Source of the DNA: Phalacrocorax aristotelis
Lineage: Eukaryota > Chordata > Aves > Suliformes > Phalacrocoracidae
Length of the DNA stretch: 64,000 bases
Direction of reading: 5' to 3'
Assembly (NCBI RefSeq): GCF_949628215.1
Contig: NC_134282.1
Span: 17,898,723-17,962,722, forward strand
This document shows positions 48,421 to 64,000 of the stretch, piece after piece. Below the pieces are notes generated by a model, which worked only from the letters and a program-made list of their open reading frames with translations, was not told the origin of the DNA and did not search any database. Each line of letters opens with the position of its first letter. Position 1 is the stretch's first letter. The translations under genes were made by a program, and so were the position numbers.

Positions 48421-50476
48421 GGCACGACCCCTTGCTGGGGGGTGATGCAAGGGAGGGGGGCGGGGTTGGCACTGCAACACTGCCCGGGTCAGCGTCTGCA
48501 TGTGCCCGCTGCGCTTCACTGGGCGCTGCTGGCACCGTGCCCTGCGGCACTGCGGGCTGCCGCCGCTGTGCCCGGGCGCTGTAGGGCTGCTGAGCCCCAG
48601 CTAGCAGCGTGCCTGGCCCCCCTGCTCCTGCCTGCCAGGGCAGAGCGGGCAGCGGGGCCTGCTGCGAGTGGGTGCCCACTGCCATTGACCCCTCCCGAAC
48701 TGCAACGGAAGCCGGGGGTAGGCTTTTTCCATGGAGAAAAGGCAGCTTTGCTCTACTCTTCCCCGGGCTCGTGGGAGCTCTGGTGCTGAAACAGAGGGTC
48801 CTTGTCCTCCAGGGCCGGCCCCATGCCTCGGGGTGTGGTGCTGCTGCCGAAACCCAGAGGAGCAGCAAGGTGCAGGGAGCCACTGCCCACGGAGTCGGCG
48901 GGCAGTGCTGTGGCTGTGTCCAGTCACAGCAGGTTTTCATCTGAACTCTCGGGACTCTTTAGGTACTTCTGGTCTTTGTTGGGTGGGTTGTGTGGTTGGG
49001 GTTTTTCTGTGGTTTGTTTTTTTACTTTTTAATAAAACCTTTAAGTTAAACATGGTAAGGTGGTGCCGACAGCCCAGGTGAGGATCCCACCTCGCTGGGA
49101 GTTCCCTGCTTGGCTTCTCCTGGTATGGTCAGAACCCCTGCCCACTCCGCAAGCAGCAGCTGCGGAGGGGGTTTGCAGGCGTCTGGAGGAGCCCTGGCAG
49201 GGGCTGTGTCTGCCCATGGAGCTGCTGCCAGCCATGGGCTGGAGGCTGTGCCAGGGCTGGGCCGTCTGGGCAGGGCAGGCTGGGGCAGAGCCCTGTGCTG
49301 GCGCTTCCACACATGCTCGCCTCTCTGGGGCCACTTTGGTGCCATGTTCCCTGGGGTGTCCTGGTGCCGCTGGGTTCTGGTGTCGGCTTGCCACCCCATG
49401 AGGTGGGTGTCCCCCCCTTGGTGGGTGCTGTGGGCTCTGGGGGTTGTGCATCCTCCCCTTACTCAGCCCTTTGCTGAGCTCGCTCAGGGCAAAGCCCTTG
49501 AACAAAGTTTTTCAGTGCCAGGATTTGCAAAACTCTCATAAAACCAGGACCTGCCTGGAGGGGTGTCTCTGAGCAGGTCTGCACTGCCAGGCCCCTCTTC
49601 AGGGAGAGGTCCAGGACAGACCCTGGGCGCTGCAGGCCCACCCTCAGCTGCAGCCCTTGTCCTGCTGCCGCCCCCGGCCCTGCTGCTGCCCGCAGGGAAC
49701 GGGACCTAAAGCAGCCTCTGCACCCCATCCCACCACACCGGGGCCCTGGGGGGGGGGGGGTGGGGGGGCGTGCAGGCTGTGCAACCTGTTACCAACCCCT
49801 GGAGCTACCTGGGCCCTGTTAGCCTGGTATTTGTATTCGTTAATGTAGGGCGTGGGCCAGCCCTGCCGGGGTGCTGTGGGTATGGCTGGGGGGGGAGCTG
49901 GTGATGCTCCCCTCCTCCTCCTCTGGCAGCTGCCAGCCTGCTGTGCCCACAGTGACTCAGCTTCCCCCCAGGGGGTGGGGGGCCCCCGTGGGACTGGGAA
50001 CCACTGTGGGCTTGTAGCCAAGCCCTGTTGCAGCCACCCTGTGGACCAGACCTTGCTCTGTGCTTCAGTCTCCCTGGAAAGGAAGCTTGAGGTCCCATTC
50101 TGCCCCTGGAGCACCAGGGGTTTGACTCCAGTCATGCCTACAAAGGATGGTAGCCAGCTGGGACAAAGCACCCCAGGGAGTGTCACCCATTCATATGGGT
50201 TTGGGGGGCAGGGGGCTCTGCCTCACACACAGTCCCCACTGGGACAGGAAGGCTTTAAGGATAATCTCACTCCAGTGCTCTGCTGAGTGTGCTGGGGGGG
50301 GGGGAAATGTGTGTTGGCTGGGGGGTGGGCACTGTAGCCTGGCTAATTAGGCTCCTGTTAATTAGCACTAATGATCAGGAGGTGCTGAACGGTCTGGCCA
50401 GAGTGCTGCTCTGCTCTGGTGCTGGGGAAGGGTGGTGGTTTAGCCTTCTCCCCCCACCCTTAGCTCTGGGGGTCTC
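48421..50476. other. presumed TNK2 first intron, no exon seen
   Basis: Contains an AATAAA at 49031, which could end a short transcript from the CpG island, and G-runs at about 49750-49768. No recognised coding sequence. Confidence 0.4.
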
Positions 50477-50940
50477 AGAATCACAGAATGGTAGGGGTTG
50501 GAAGGGACCTCTCGAGATCATCTCGTCCAACCTCCCTGCTTGAGCAGGCACACCCAGAGCAGGGGGCACAGGACTGTGTCCAGGTGGGTCTTGAATATTT
50601 CCAGGGAAGGCAACTCCAGCCTCCCTGGGCAGCCTGTTCCACTGCTCCATCACCCTCACAGGAAAGAATTTTTTTCTCATGGTTAGGGGGAACTTCCTGT
50701 GCTCCAACTTGTGCTGATTGCCCCTTGTCTTGTCATTGGGCACCACTGACAAGAGTCAAGACTCATCATTCTGACACCCTCCTTTTAGATATTTATAGGT
50801 ATTGATGAAATCTCCCCCTCAGTCTTCTCTTCCCCAGGCTGAACAAACCCAGGTCTCTCAGCCTTTCCTCATAAGGAAGATGTTCCAGTCCCCTGATCAT
50901 CTTGGTAGTTCTCTGCTGGACTTGCTCAAGCAGGGTCCCA
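50477..50940 (-). mobile_element. CR1 3' fragment
   Basis: On the minus strand it begins in RT C-terminal sequence and ends with CGAGAGGTCCCTTCCAACCC and the CATTCTGTGATTCT tail at 50477. It is the same subfamily as 27290-28360, to judge from shared wording such as SVVPNDKTRGN. Confidence 0.9.
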
Positions 50941-53900
50941 CCTCCCCTTCTCCCAGCACAGAGGAGAGATGCTGTAGCGTGGATGTGGCTTTGCAGCCGT
51001 CTGGCTTGAGACCTGGTAACCTCATTTCATGCCAGCTGCAGCCCTCCCTGAGGCCACACCCTGTAGCAGCTTGGGAATGGGGGTACTGGCAGCAGCACCC
51101 CGGGGGAGAAGGGCTGGTTGGACCTGGGACTCTTTCAGCTGCCTGGGCAGGGTGGGGGTGCTTCTGGAGGGCCTGGGGTGGGCAGACGGGGTGCCAGGCT
51201 GGGGCATCCACCCTGACTTCTCCCTCCCGCTTTGCCCCAGGGGGACCCTGCAGCCCTGCTAGCCCCATGGCTGAGCTGTGATGCCATGCCCCCTGCAACA
51301 CTGCCCAGCCTCCTGTGACACTGGGGCTGGCACTGCTGAGGGACCCCCACAGTGCTGCCACCATGGCCCAGGTGAGACGAGCGTGCACAAACCAGCCTTG
51401 TGCCCGGGTTTGCAGGGTCCCTGCTGTGGCAGCCCACTGCCCTCTTCCCGTGTCTGGCATTGGCTGCGGGCATGGAGCTGAGGGCAAGCAGCATGAGCAG
51501 GGCGCTGTGGGCTCTGGCGGGAGGTTGCTTTGTGTGCTTGTCCCCCAAAACACAGCACCGTGTCCCTGCATTGGTGGGAGAACTCTGGCCGAGGTGGGGA
51601 TCAGCTATGGGGTATTATTCAGTTTCTGTCTGTCCCTGGCCTGCACCAGGAAGGCAGGAGGGGCAAGTCAGGCTCAGCCCACCCCAGCTTGACCTGCGTA
51701 GGGGATTTAGCGGAGTAAAGAGGCTTAGGGAGGGGATTGGGGTTGCGCCGGGCTCTGTTGGGGTGGGGGGGCCCCCACCCAGCTGCATCTCTCTTCCCTG
51801 GGTGCCGGCTGCTGCAGGCAAGGGCTCAGAGTTGGGGGTGCTCTGTGCCAGTGGGCAGGATCAGGCTGCGGTGCCAGGCTCTGGGAATCCAGAGATGGCA
51901 GCAAGTGGGAACCTGGCACCCCGGCCTCCTCGGCCACCCCCCCCGCAACGGTCACCAGCCCTCTGTGCCGGCCCCCCAAGACTTCCTGCTTGCCCAAGCA
52001 AGCAACACCAGGTACCAGCACCGAGGGAGGTAAAACGCCCCCTGGTACGGGGTCCCGTGGCAGGGGATGTGGGGTGGTGCAGTCCAGCAAGGGGCTGGGG
52101 ATGCTCCCTGGGGAGCCAGGTGGCAGCAGAATCCTGGGGGCAGGCAGGACTTTGTACGTGTGGGTGTGTGCGTGCCCGCACACCTGCACCACGGGCCGCA
52201 GAGTGTGTCACCACAATTTGGGGCCGCCCCCAGGGCCCCGCCAGGGCTGAGCGAGCCAGCCAGCCCAGGGTGCCACCGTGGCCGCCCTGCTGCCGCCGCA
52301 GCTGGTGAGATCACTTCCAGGTGACAGGGCCACCAGGAAGGTGGCAGGCGTGCCGTGACAGCGAGCGGGGTGATGTGCTGGAGGTGAGTGTGGGACCCTA
52401 TCACCCCCTGGGAGCTTGTTTTGGGGACCCGCCACTTCCTGGGTTCCACTGTGTGGAGTGTTGGGTACGGGGCATGGGGGATGCTGTGGCTCTGGTCCCG
52501 AGGGATGCTGGAAGGGATGCAGGGCCAAGTGTGGTGTCCCAGAGGGCTGGGGAGGTCTGGTCGCCCCCCGAAGGGGAGGGACGCCCTGTAGTCAGTGTGA
52601 CTGTCACCACCCTGGGGGGCAGGGGACAGCATGCCCCATCCAGTGGCATCAGTTGAGATGGGAGACCTCCAGGGTGGGAATTGCAGGCAGGTGGGTCAGG
52701 GGTGGCATGACGGGATGCCATCCATCCTCTTGCAGGGTACTTTGTCATTTGGGTTTTAGCTGAGCCTGGGCAGGCCAGGAGGACCCGGCGCATGGGGGTT
52801 GACTCAAATCCATGCCAGGGGCTGTGGGGACAAGGGTTGTTCCTTCTCGGCATGGGGACCCCACAGCATTGCTCTGGCTGGGCAGGCTGGTGATGGTTTC
52901 AGAGCAGCGTGGGGTGGCCAGGGCTGGAGGGAAGGTGGCATAGCACGTGCATCAGTCACCGGCCTGCGGCGTGCCAGCGCGGTGACGCCGGCGGGCCGTG
53001 CGCGGGGGTGGCTCGCTGCTCCCACGCCGCGGGCTCGGCTGCCTCGGCTCCATGGCTGAGCTCACCTCCATGGTATGGCAGGAGGAGCTGCCGAGGGGCT
53101 GCCTCTGCCTGGCCCCTCTGAGCCCCCCGAGCCATGGTGGGTGCCCCTGGGATTGGGGTGTTTCTCCGGGAGGGGGCAGGATGGGCCAGTGTATGCTGCC
53201 CTGGCATGGTGACAGCCTGGTGTCGCTCCTCCGGCTATACCAGAGTCTCGGGGGGATGTATGGGGGGAGCAGCAGGGGGGTCATGGGGGTGCTTCTGGGG
53301 GTCAGGATGGGGCATCGTGCCCCATGGCATTGGCATGAGAGGCAAATTGGTCCCTGGGTCTGCGCCATGCCAAAAAGGACAGGCAGATCCCAGGGGAGCT
53401 GGGGGTGGGGAAATGTGCTGCAGCGCACCACCCCACCCCCTGTTTTCAGCCTCTTTGCAGGATTGCAGCTCTGGCCCAGGGGGCTTGGGGGGGGCTGGAG
53501 CTGGGCAGTATTGGGGTACGGGCTGGTCACAATGTGCAGATGGGGTTTCCCAATTCAGGGGGTGGCTTCCCAGTGCCACCTGCCCCTGCTGGGTGCCATG
53601 GCTGGTGCAGCACCTGGCAGAGATCTAGGAGACCCCCAGCTACCTGCGATGGGGTGGGGGGAGAGGATTGATCCTGGGAGGAGTCCTCCTGGTGTGCCCC
53701 CCTGGCCCCATCCCAGCAGTGCCCGCTGGGGCCTGGCTGCTCTCCCAGCCCTGCTGTGCTTGCGCCAATGCTGCCGGGTCGCTGCAGAGCAGCCATCTTC
53801 CCAGCACATCCCATCCCCCTCTGCTGGTGCAGGGGAACGGGAGGGATGCAGGGGATGCTGCCAGCCCCAGAACCTCCCCCACCCCTCCACAGGTGCCCAG

Positions 53901-54430
53901 GAGCGGGGTACAGTGCCCTTTCACCCACCCTGCTTGCCACAGAGCCCTGGCTGCAGGACAATGCTTCCCCCTCATCCTCCTCCTCCACCCGGCTGCCTGC
54001 ACAGCATCCCTGCTGGCTGGCTGCACTGTGCCAGGGTGGGGGGAGAAGGGGGCTGCAAGAGTGGTGCTGGGGCTGGCAGCGATGCCACTGCCTCTCCACT
54101 CGGGTGCTGGGGTGGAGGCAGCAGGCAAGCAGTTGGGCTGCTGAGCCAGGAGGAAGACAGCAGTGCCAGGCTGGGATCAGGATGAGGATGGGTGCCTGAG
54201 GGGCTGCTCCCCCCTTCTCTTTCCCTGTCTCGTCTGCATCCCTCCATCCATTCCCCCCTCCCCTCCATCACCATCACGGTCACCTTCACCCTCTCGCTGT
54301 TTTCCGGAACTGCAGCAACTTTCTGCCATGTGATCCCGAGCCCAGCTCCAGCCCTCGCCACCCCCAGGCAGGCGCGGGCGTCTCCGCAGAGCCCCCCGCT
54401 CGCCGCTGCGCCACCACTGCCACAACGGCC
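50941..54430. other. GC-rich presumed TNK2 intron with a small CpG-rich patch
   Basis: A CpG-dense patch at about 52960-53060 is followed by an ATG in good context (53051) and a GTGGGT donor at 53136. It could be a further TNK2 first exon, but its phase does not join the exon at 58455 in frame. Long open frames (for example 52998-54185) are probably chance. Confidence 0.35.
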
Positions 54431-54607
54431 ATGGGTGAAAGATGCGACTACCAGCGCCTGAGCAGCGCCGAGGAGGAGGAGGAGATGCTCGGCCCCCTGC
54501 CCCACAGCTTCTCGGACAGCACAGGGCAGCGGGCCCTGCGGCTGGGCAGTGGGTGCCCTGTGCCATCCCCCCGGCAGGACGTCACCCCGGGCATGCTGTG
54601 CCGGCGG
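54431..54607 (+). CDS. TNK2: alternative N-terminal coding exon of TNK2
   Basis: ATG at 54431 in strong context (GCCATGG) opens 59 codons starting MGERCDYQRLSSAEEEEE, which resembles the MGERxxYQRL start I recall for a long human TNK2 isoform. The frame reaches MLCRR at 54607, followed by GTCAGT, a weaker donor. Phase 0 matches the acceptor at 58455, so the protein would read on into [12 protein letters not shown]. The region 300 nt upstream is not TATA-bearing. The recall of the human isoform is from memory. Confidence 0.55.
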
Positions 54608-56980
54608 GTCAGTGCAGGGGGCACCCATCTGGGCTGGGTGTCCCCAAGAGGGGCAGGGTCCCACTGTGGGGTGCGGGTTGGTGGCTGGCATGCGACTAGG
54701 GGGTCCCTGCATGGCATTTCCCTGCTCCAGCATTTACAGTACCCCATGGCATCTGGGTTGGCATGGGGACCACACCCTCCCTGCATGGTTGTGCTCCTGT
54801 CCCAGTCCACAAGAGTGGGGCTGCCTGCTGCTCCTTGCTGGGGAAGCTGAGGCACAGGGGAATGGTGTGCGGCAGCGCGGCTCAGGCGGGCCCGGCACAG
54901 CTTGGGAATGGGGGACATGGTGCCTGGCACAGGATGGTGTCACCCAGTGGCAGCACCACATCCAGCCGGTTGCCCTGCAGGCTGCCCTCCTCCTGTAGGG
55001 GTGTTGCTGTGGGTGGTCGGGCAGTGTGTGAGGGTACTGTGGGGGGTGTAGGGAGCACATAGGTGCATGTAGAGGATGTAGGGGAGGTGTTGGGGTGTCA
55101 TCATGGGTAGGAGTAATTTGAGGGGGTTTGACCATGCATGTGCCAGCTCAGGCAGGTGTGCGTGATGCTGGGTGAGCACGGATGTCACCTGTGCCCCGCT
55201 GGTGGGCAGAGGCAAGGAGTATGCCACGCTGGGGGTGGGCACCCATGGGTGCGCAGGGGTGCAGGCAGCTCCAGGTGTGCGTCAGGCAGAGGCGGGGAGC
55301 GGGCCGGTGTGCTGCCGCCGGCTGTGCAGCGCGGGTGTGTTTGTGCACGTGCGGCCGGGCAGGGCGGTAGCTGGGGGGTTGCGCGGAGGTGACGTGTGCG
55401 TGGGGGGGCAGCTGTGGTTGTGCAGGTGGGGAGAGGCGTGCAGAGTGCCGGGTGTTGCGCCTGTGTGGTCCCTGGGTGCACGTGAGAGTCATCACCACCC
55501 GTGCATGAGCCTGGGTGCACGTAGGGTGCATCCCTGGGGCTGCAAGGGTGGGTGTGCACGGCATGGCTTGTGTGCAGGGCATGGGGGGGCCGAGTGGCAC
55601 CTGCGCCGGTGGTCCTTGCCTCCTGCCAGGTTGTGGGCGCTGGACAAGCATCTGTGACCCCCCAAGGATGGTGGTTTGCTGGCAAGGCTGCTTGCCTGCC
55701 TCAGAGCCAAGGTTGCAGTGTTACCCCCCTGTGTCTGTGGGTCTATTGCGGAGAGGGAAACTGAGGCACAGAGCCTCCCCTGGCACAGTGGGCAAGGCTG
55801 CGTGCCCTGACTCCCTTTTGGAGACCAGTACTCCCAAGGTGGGCACTAAACTAGGCAGCCTTACCTGGGGTTTGGGGCACAGGAGGTGGTGGGCTGCGGT
55901 GCAGGAGGCGGCGCACCAGCCCTGGTGGGTGCCTGTCCCAGCTGATAAGGGTGGTGCACTTGTTGCAGGGCAAGGAACCCCCTGCATCCCTGGTGTTCCC
56001 CGAGCCAGGGAGGGGGGAGCTGGCATGTGGCAGAGGTTGGTGCCGGGGGCGCTGTGCCCGGATGTCCCCAGTCAATGGACTTCTTGTGCCGGGCGCCTGT
56101 GCCACTGGGTGCCAGCTGGGATCCCGGCAGTGGAAGCCACAGCAGAGGCTCCTCTGTGCCTGGGGATGCACTTAACCCCCTCCCAGCTGCCCCTGGCACA
56201 GTGATGGCTGCAATTTGAGGGGGGCCGGGTAGGCGGGGGCTGCAGCAAGATGTTGCCACAGGTCTTTCCTCTCTCATGCTGTGGCTGCTGGTACAGCCAG
56301 CTGTTCTCCCCTGGGAGCCAGCGGGTGGACAACAGTGCTAGGCTTGGGTGCCAGCCCCACCAGGGAAGGGAAGCAAGCCCCAGGGTGCTGGTGGCACCCC
56401 ACAGCAGAGCCCTGCAGGGGCTGGCAGCTGGGCAGCTGGTACATTTGCTGAGCCAGAAGCTCCCCCCGCAGTGCCCATGGCCCTGGCATCATGCCTGTGG
56501 CCTCGGTTGGGGAGCGGAGAGCCGGATGTCTCCTCTCCCTCCCTCCCTCCCTGCTTCCTGGGGGAAAACTGAGGCCCAGGAGCATTTCCCAAGGCCAGGG
56601 CGAGTTTCCATGGAAATGGGAGCGGGGGTCCAGGCTCCCAGCTGCTGGCACGGGCACCCGCCTAACAAGGGAGAAAGGGGCACATTGATGGGAGCCCGGC
56701 CCCCTGGGCACGCGTCCCAGCCCCAGCCGAAAATAACCCCTCCTGGGGAGCGCTGCACGGGCAGCCGGCTGGGACTGAACCCCGCTGCCAGCCAGGGGTC
56801 CTCAGGAAGAGGTTCCAGCCAGTGGGGTGACCCCCAGCCCTGCCTGCTGCCACCCCCCCGCCCCGGCCCCGTTGCGTTGGGGAAGGGGAGGGCCAGCCGG
56901 GAGGATCGAGAGCCGGACGGAAGGAGGGGGAGAGCCACAGCCTGCGTCCGGCCGACAGACGCCTTGAGCCCCCTTGTCCG
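54608..56980. other. TNK2 intron
   Basis: GC-rich with many GTG/CAC-type runs near 55020-55560. No exon recognised. Confidence 0.45.
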
Positions 56981-56989
56981 CTCCGGGGG

Positions 56990-56996
56990 TATATAT
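56990..56996 (+). promoter_or_regulatory. TNK2: TATA box of an internal TNK2 promoter
   Basis: TATATAT inside GGGGGTATATATGGGG, about 155 nt upstream of the ATG at 57145. It suggests transcription starts near 57020, separate from the CpG-island start. Confidence 0.55.
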
Positions 56997-57144
56997 GGGG
57001 TGGCCGAGGCTGGGGGTCATCTCTGTAGCCCAGATGATGGGGCTGCGGGTGCCCTGGCTGCACTGAACGGGCTCTGCCGTGGGACGTCAGCCCAGGGAAG
57101 GGACATCGGCGGTGCCAGGGGCCGGCGGCGGGCAGCCAGGCAGG

Positions 57145-61959
<4,815 letters not shown>

Positions 61960-64000
61960 GTATTGCATGGCTGGGGGGGGCAGGTATTGCACAGGGGATG
62001 CACAGGCCAGCTGCCAGCTTCAGGGCTGCCAGCCTGTGTGGGGATGCAGGACCCCAAGAATGGAGCCATGGGCACTGGCAGAGCTGTGGGGAGCAGGGAT
62101 GGGGATGAAGGCTCTGTCCTCCCAGCACACCTGGCCGCATACCCTAGAGGCAGGCAGAGCTGCCCCTGCTCCGGAGTGGTGTGCAATTCCCTGGGTGGCT
62201 GCGGGGCCACCCTGGCGTGGGGGTACAGCTGTGCCTGTGGGCAGTGCAGCCCTGCCCGCACCATCCGCTCCCGCTGACTCACCCCACTGCACCTGTGGGT
62301 TTGCCCAGCTGTGCCCCGAGAAACCGCATGCCCTGGGGCCGCTCCCTGCTGATAGCGGCAGGGAGGGGGGGTGGTATATGCCACCAGCACCCCGGGGATG
62401 TGCCACTGTCACCGGGCTGGGAGAGGCACTGCGGGCTCTGTACCATGCTGGCATGACCTGTCACCCCCTGTGCCGTGGGCTTTGCTTCTCCTCAGTCCCC
62501 GCTGGCCACGCTGGGGCACGGTCACCCCCTTCCACCACCCCAGGGACCTGTAGGCTTGAAGGGACCTTTGGTCCCCTCATCCCCATCCCAGGACACGCCT
62601 GTCCCCCTCCAGCTCGGGGACAGCGGGGACCCCCAAAGGAGCTCAGCGTCTCTTTGCCCCACTGGCACACGGGGGGCTGCCCCCACCCCCATCCCCGGGG
62701 GGATGAGGAGGAAGGCTCTGTCCCTCTCCCCCTCCCGGGGCCGGCTCCCCGCGGTTAGTCACGGCCCGGAGGTGAATCAGGCTGGCTTTGTGTGTCTGCA
62801 GGGACCGGCTTTCTCCCCGGTCGCCGCCGCCAGGAATGACTCTTGCCCGGGGTCTGGCGGTTTAATTGCAGGGAGGGGAGGAGAGGGGAGGGGAAGGGAA
62901 GCGGCGTCGGCGGAGGGAGGGAGGGAAGGAGGGAGGGAAGGAGCGGCGGAGGGCGGCGCGGCCGCGCCAGTGCGCCTGCATCGTCCCCGCCGCCGCATCA
63001 CGGCCGGGCTGGGGGACCCGCTCCCGTGCCCGCCGCCCCGCCGCCGGCCCCAGGTGAACGGGGGGGACATACGGAGTGGGCCGGAGGGATGTGACCGCGC
63101 TGGGGGTTGCCGATGGGTCGGGGAGGGCCGGGAGTGTGGGGGGGGTGCGCGCAGCTTCTCCTGCCTCAGTTTCCCCGGGAGGCGCCGGTCCTCGGTGGCC
63201 CCCGGTTGGCGCGTTTTGGGGGCGCTGGTTCTGGGCGGGAGGGCTGGGCTCTGCAGCCGGGGGGTGGCAGGAGCCCCAGCAGCTCCGGTGCTCCCGGAGG
63301 GGAGCCTCCTCCCTGTGCCTCAGTTTCCCCCCGGGGGGCTGCCGGCGGGGAGTGGGGGGCTGGCGTCGGGGGGCTCCTCCCGGGGGCCGCATTCGCCGAG
63401 GCCGCCCGGGGCACGGTAAACACCCCCCACCCCTTTTCAAGCCCCTGCCTGTCGTTCGGCAGGCGCCGGGCATGCGTACGTGTGTGTGGGCAGGGGCAGG
63501 GACCTACCTGAAAGCCCCCCGGGGACCCAGCCGTCCGCGGGAGGGGACTCTGGGGGGAAGGCAGGGCAGAGCAAGAGTGGGTTTGTGCTGGGGGTCTGAG
63601 CCTGGGCCTAGTGGGACAAGGCTGGCAGAGGGGGAGAGCAGAGGGGCTGGCCTGGCCACAGCATCCCTCTGGCGGGATGCGGTTTTGGGGCGCAGGGAGG
63701 GTGAGCAGTGAGGATGTCCCGGGAAGGAGAACCATCTCCCCGGCCCACCGCAGGTGAGGACGGGTGCCCGGTACCGGGCGCCCGGTACCGGCTGGGCTCT
63801 GCCAAGGGGTCCTGGCGCTGAGTAAGGCGGCTGGCTGGCGGCAAGCAGGGAAGGTAAACAGGAAAAGGGTAGAGCTGGTGGCCGGGGGTGACTCACAGGT
63901 GACTCCAGGAAACCGTGGGGCCGTGCCAGTCTCGCCGAGCTGGCACTGCACACCACCCACCGGCCCCTGCCCGGTGTGTACCCAGCCCGCAGGGGGGACA
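61960..64000 (+). other. TNK2 intron after the first SH3 exon
   Basis: The donor GTATTG at 61960 opens an intron. The next expected exon (second half of SH3, with the NYWW motif) was not found before 64000. It contains the CpG island described separately. Confidence 0.6.
62840..63520 (+). promoter_or_regulatory. intragenic CpG island in TNK2
   Basis: Purine-rich GGGA/GGAAGG repeats (62870-62945), then very CpG-dense sequence with a possible first-exon donor CCCCAG/GTGAAC at 63052. It could be a start site for shorter TNK2 transcripts. Direct evidence is base composition only. Confidence 0.4.

Noticed and set aside
47756-48940. 394-codon minus-strand ORF over the CpG island
   Set aside because: Pro/Ala/Arg-rich with no domain, in DNA almost free of stop codons on both strands, and it overlaps other equally long frames.
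53051-53136. Third alternative TNK2 coding exon
   Set aside because: Splicing into the exon at 58455 would meet a stop after four codons. At most it is an untranslated exon.
52998-54185. 395-codon plus-strand ORF
   Set aside because: Low-complexity Gly/Cys/Trp translation of GC-rich intron. No homology recognised and competing frames are equally open.

Overview
This is vertebrate nuclear DNA, almost certainly from a bird and probably not a galliform. Genes are split into many short exons with GT/AG borders. The dispersed repeats are CR1 LINEs with the avian ATTCTRTGATTCT-type 3' tail, plus an ERVL-like LTR family typical of avian genomes. Proteins were recognised by recalled similarity to human and chicken orthologues. 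Gene order SLC51A(-) / ZDHHC19(+) / TFRC(+) / TNK2(+) is the human 3q29 order.

Layout. 1-1701: end of an ERVL-like provirus on the minus strand that runs off the left edge. 2150-5321: complete SLC51A (organic solute transporter alpha) on the minus strand, nine coding exons, 339 aa, with a solo LTR in the intron between coding exons 6 and 7. 5880 to about 11160: a near full-length but dead CR1 on the minus strand, broken by two LTRs (9285-9864 and 10239-10950). 12197-12541: two exon relics of ZDHHC19 with a frameshift in the zinc-binding region. 12.5-23 kb: no gene recognised, one CR1 fragment. 23.0-46.05 kb: complete TFRC (transferrin receptor 1), with CpG-island promoter, 18 coding exons, 777 aa, and a 2.7-kb 3' UTR carrying five iron-responsive elements. 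A 5.3-kb antisense provirus sits in one TFRC intron, and three CR1 fragments sit in others. 47.2-48.4 kb: a large CpG island, probably the distal TNK2 promoter. 54.4-62 kb and beyond: 5' half of TNK2 (ACK1), with two alternative N-terminal coding exons, the SAM-like domain, the whole tyrosine kinase domain and the start of SH3; the rest lies past the right edge.

Functionally these are neighbours rather than a pathway: bile acid/steroid export (SLC51A), iron uptake regulated after transcription by IRE/IRP (TFRC), and a Cdc42-linked kinase involved in endocytosis (TNK2). No new gene system was found. The least ordinary features are structural. About 1.7 kb of provirus is repeated in direct orientation 33.7 kb apart, across SLC51A and the first half of TFRC. 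The TFRC-intron provirus has two LTRs that disagree far more than its 5' end disagrees with the distant copy. That provirus stops 44 nt before a TFRC exon. A perfect (CCCGT)11 array lies in the TFRC promoter, and an early poly(A) signal splits the IRE array.
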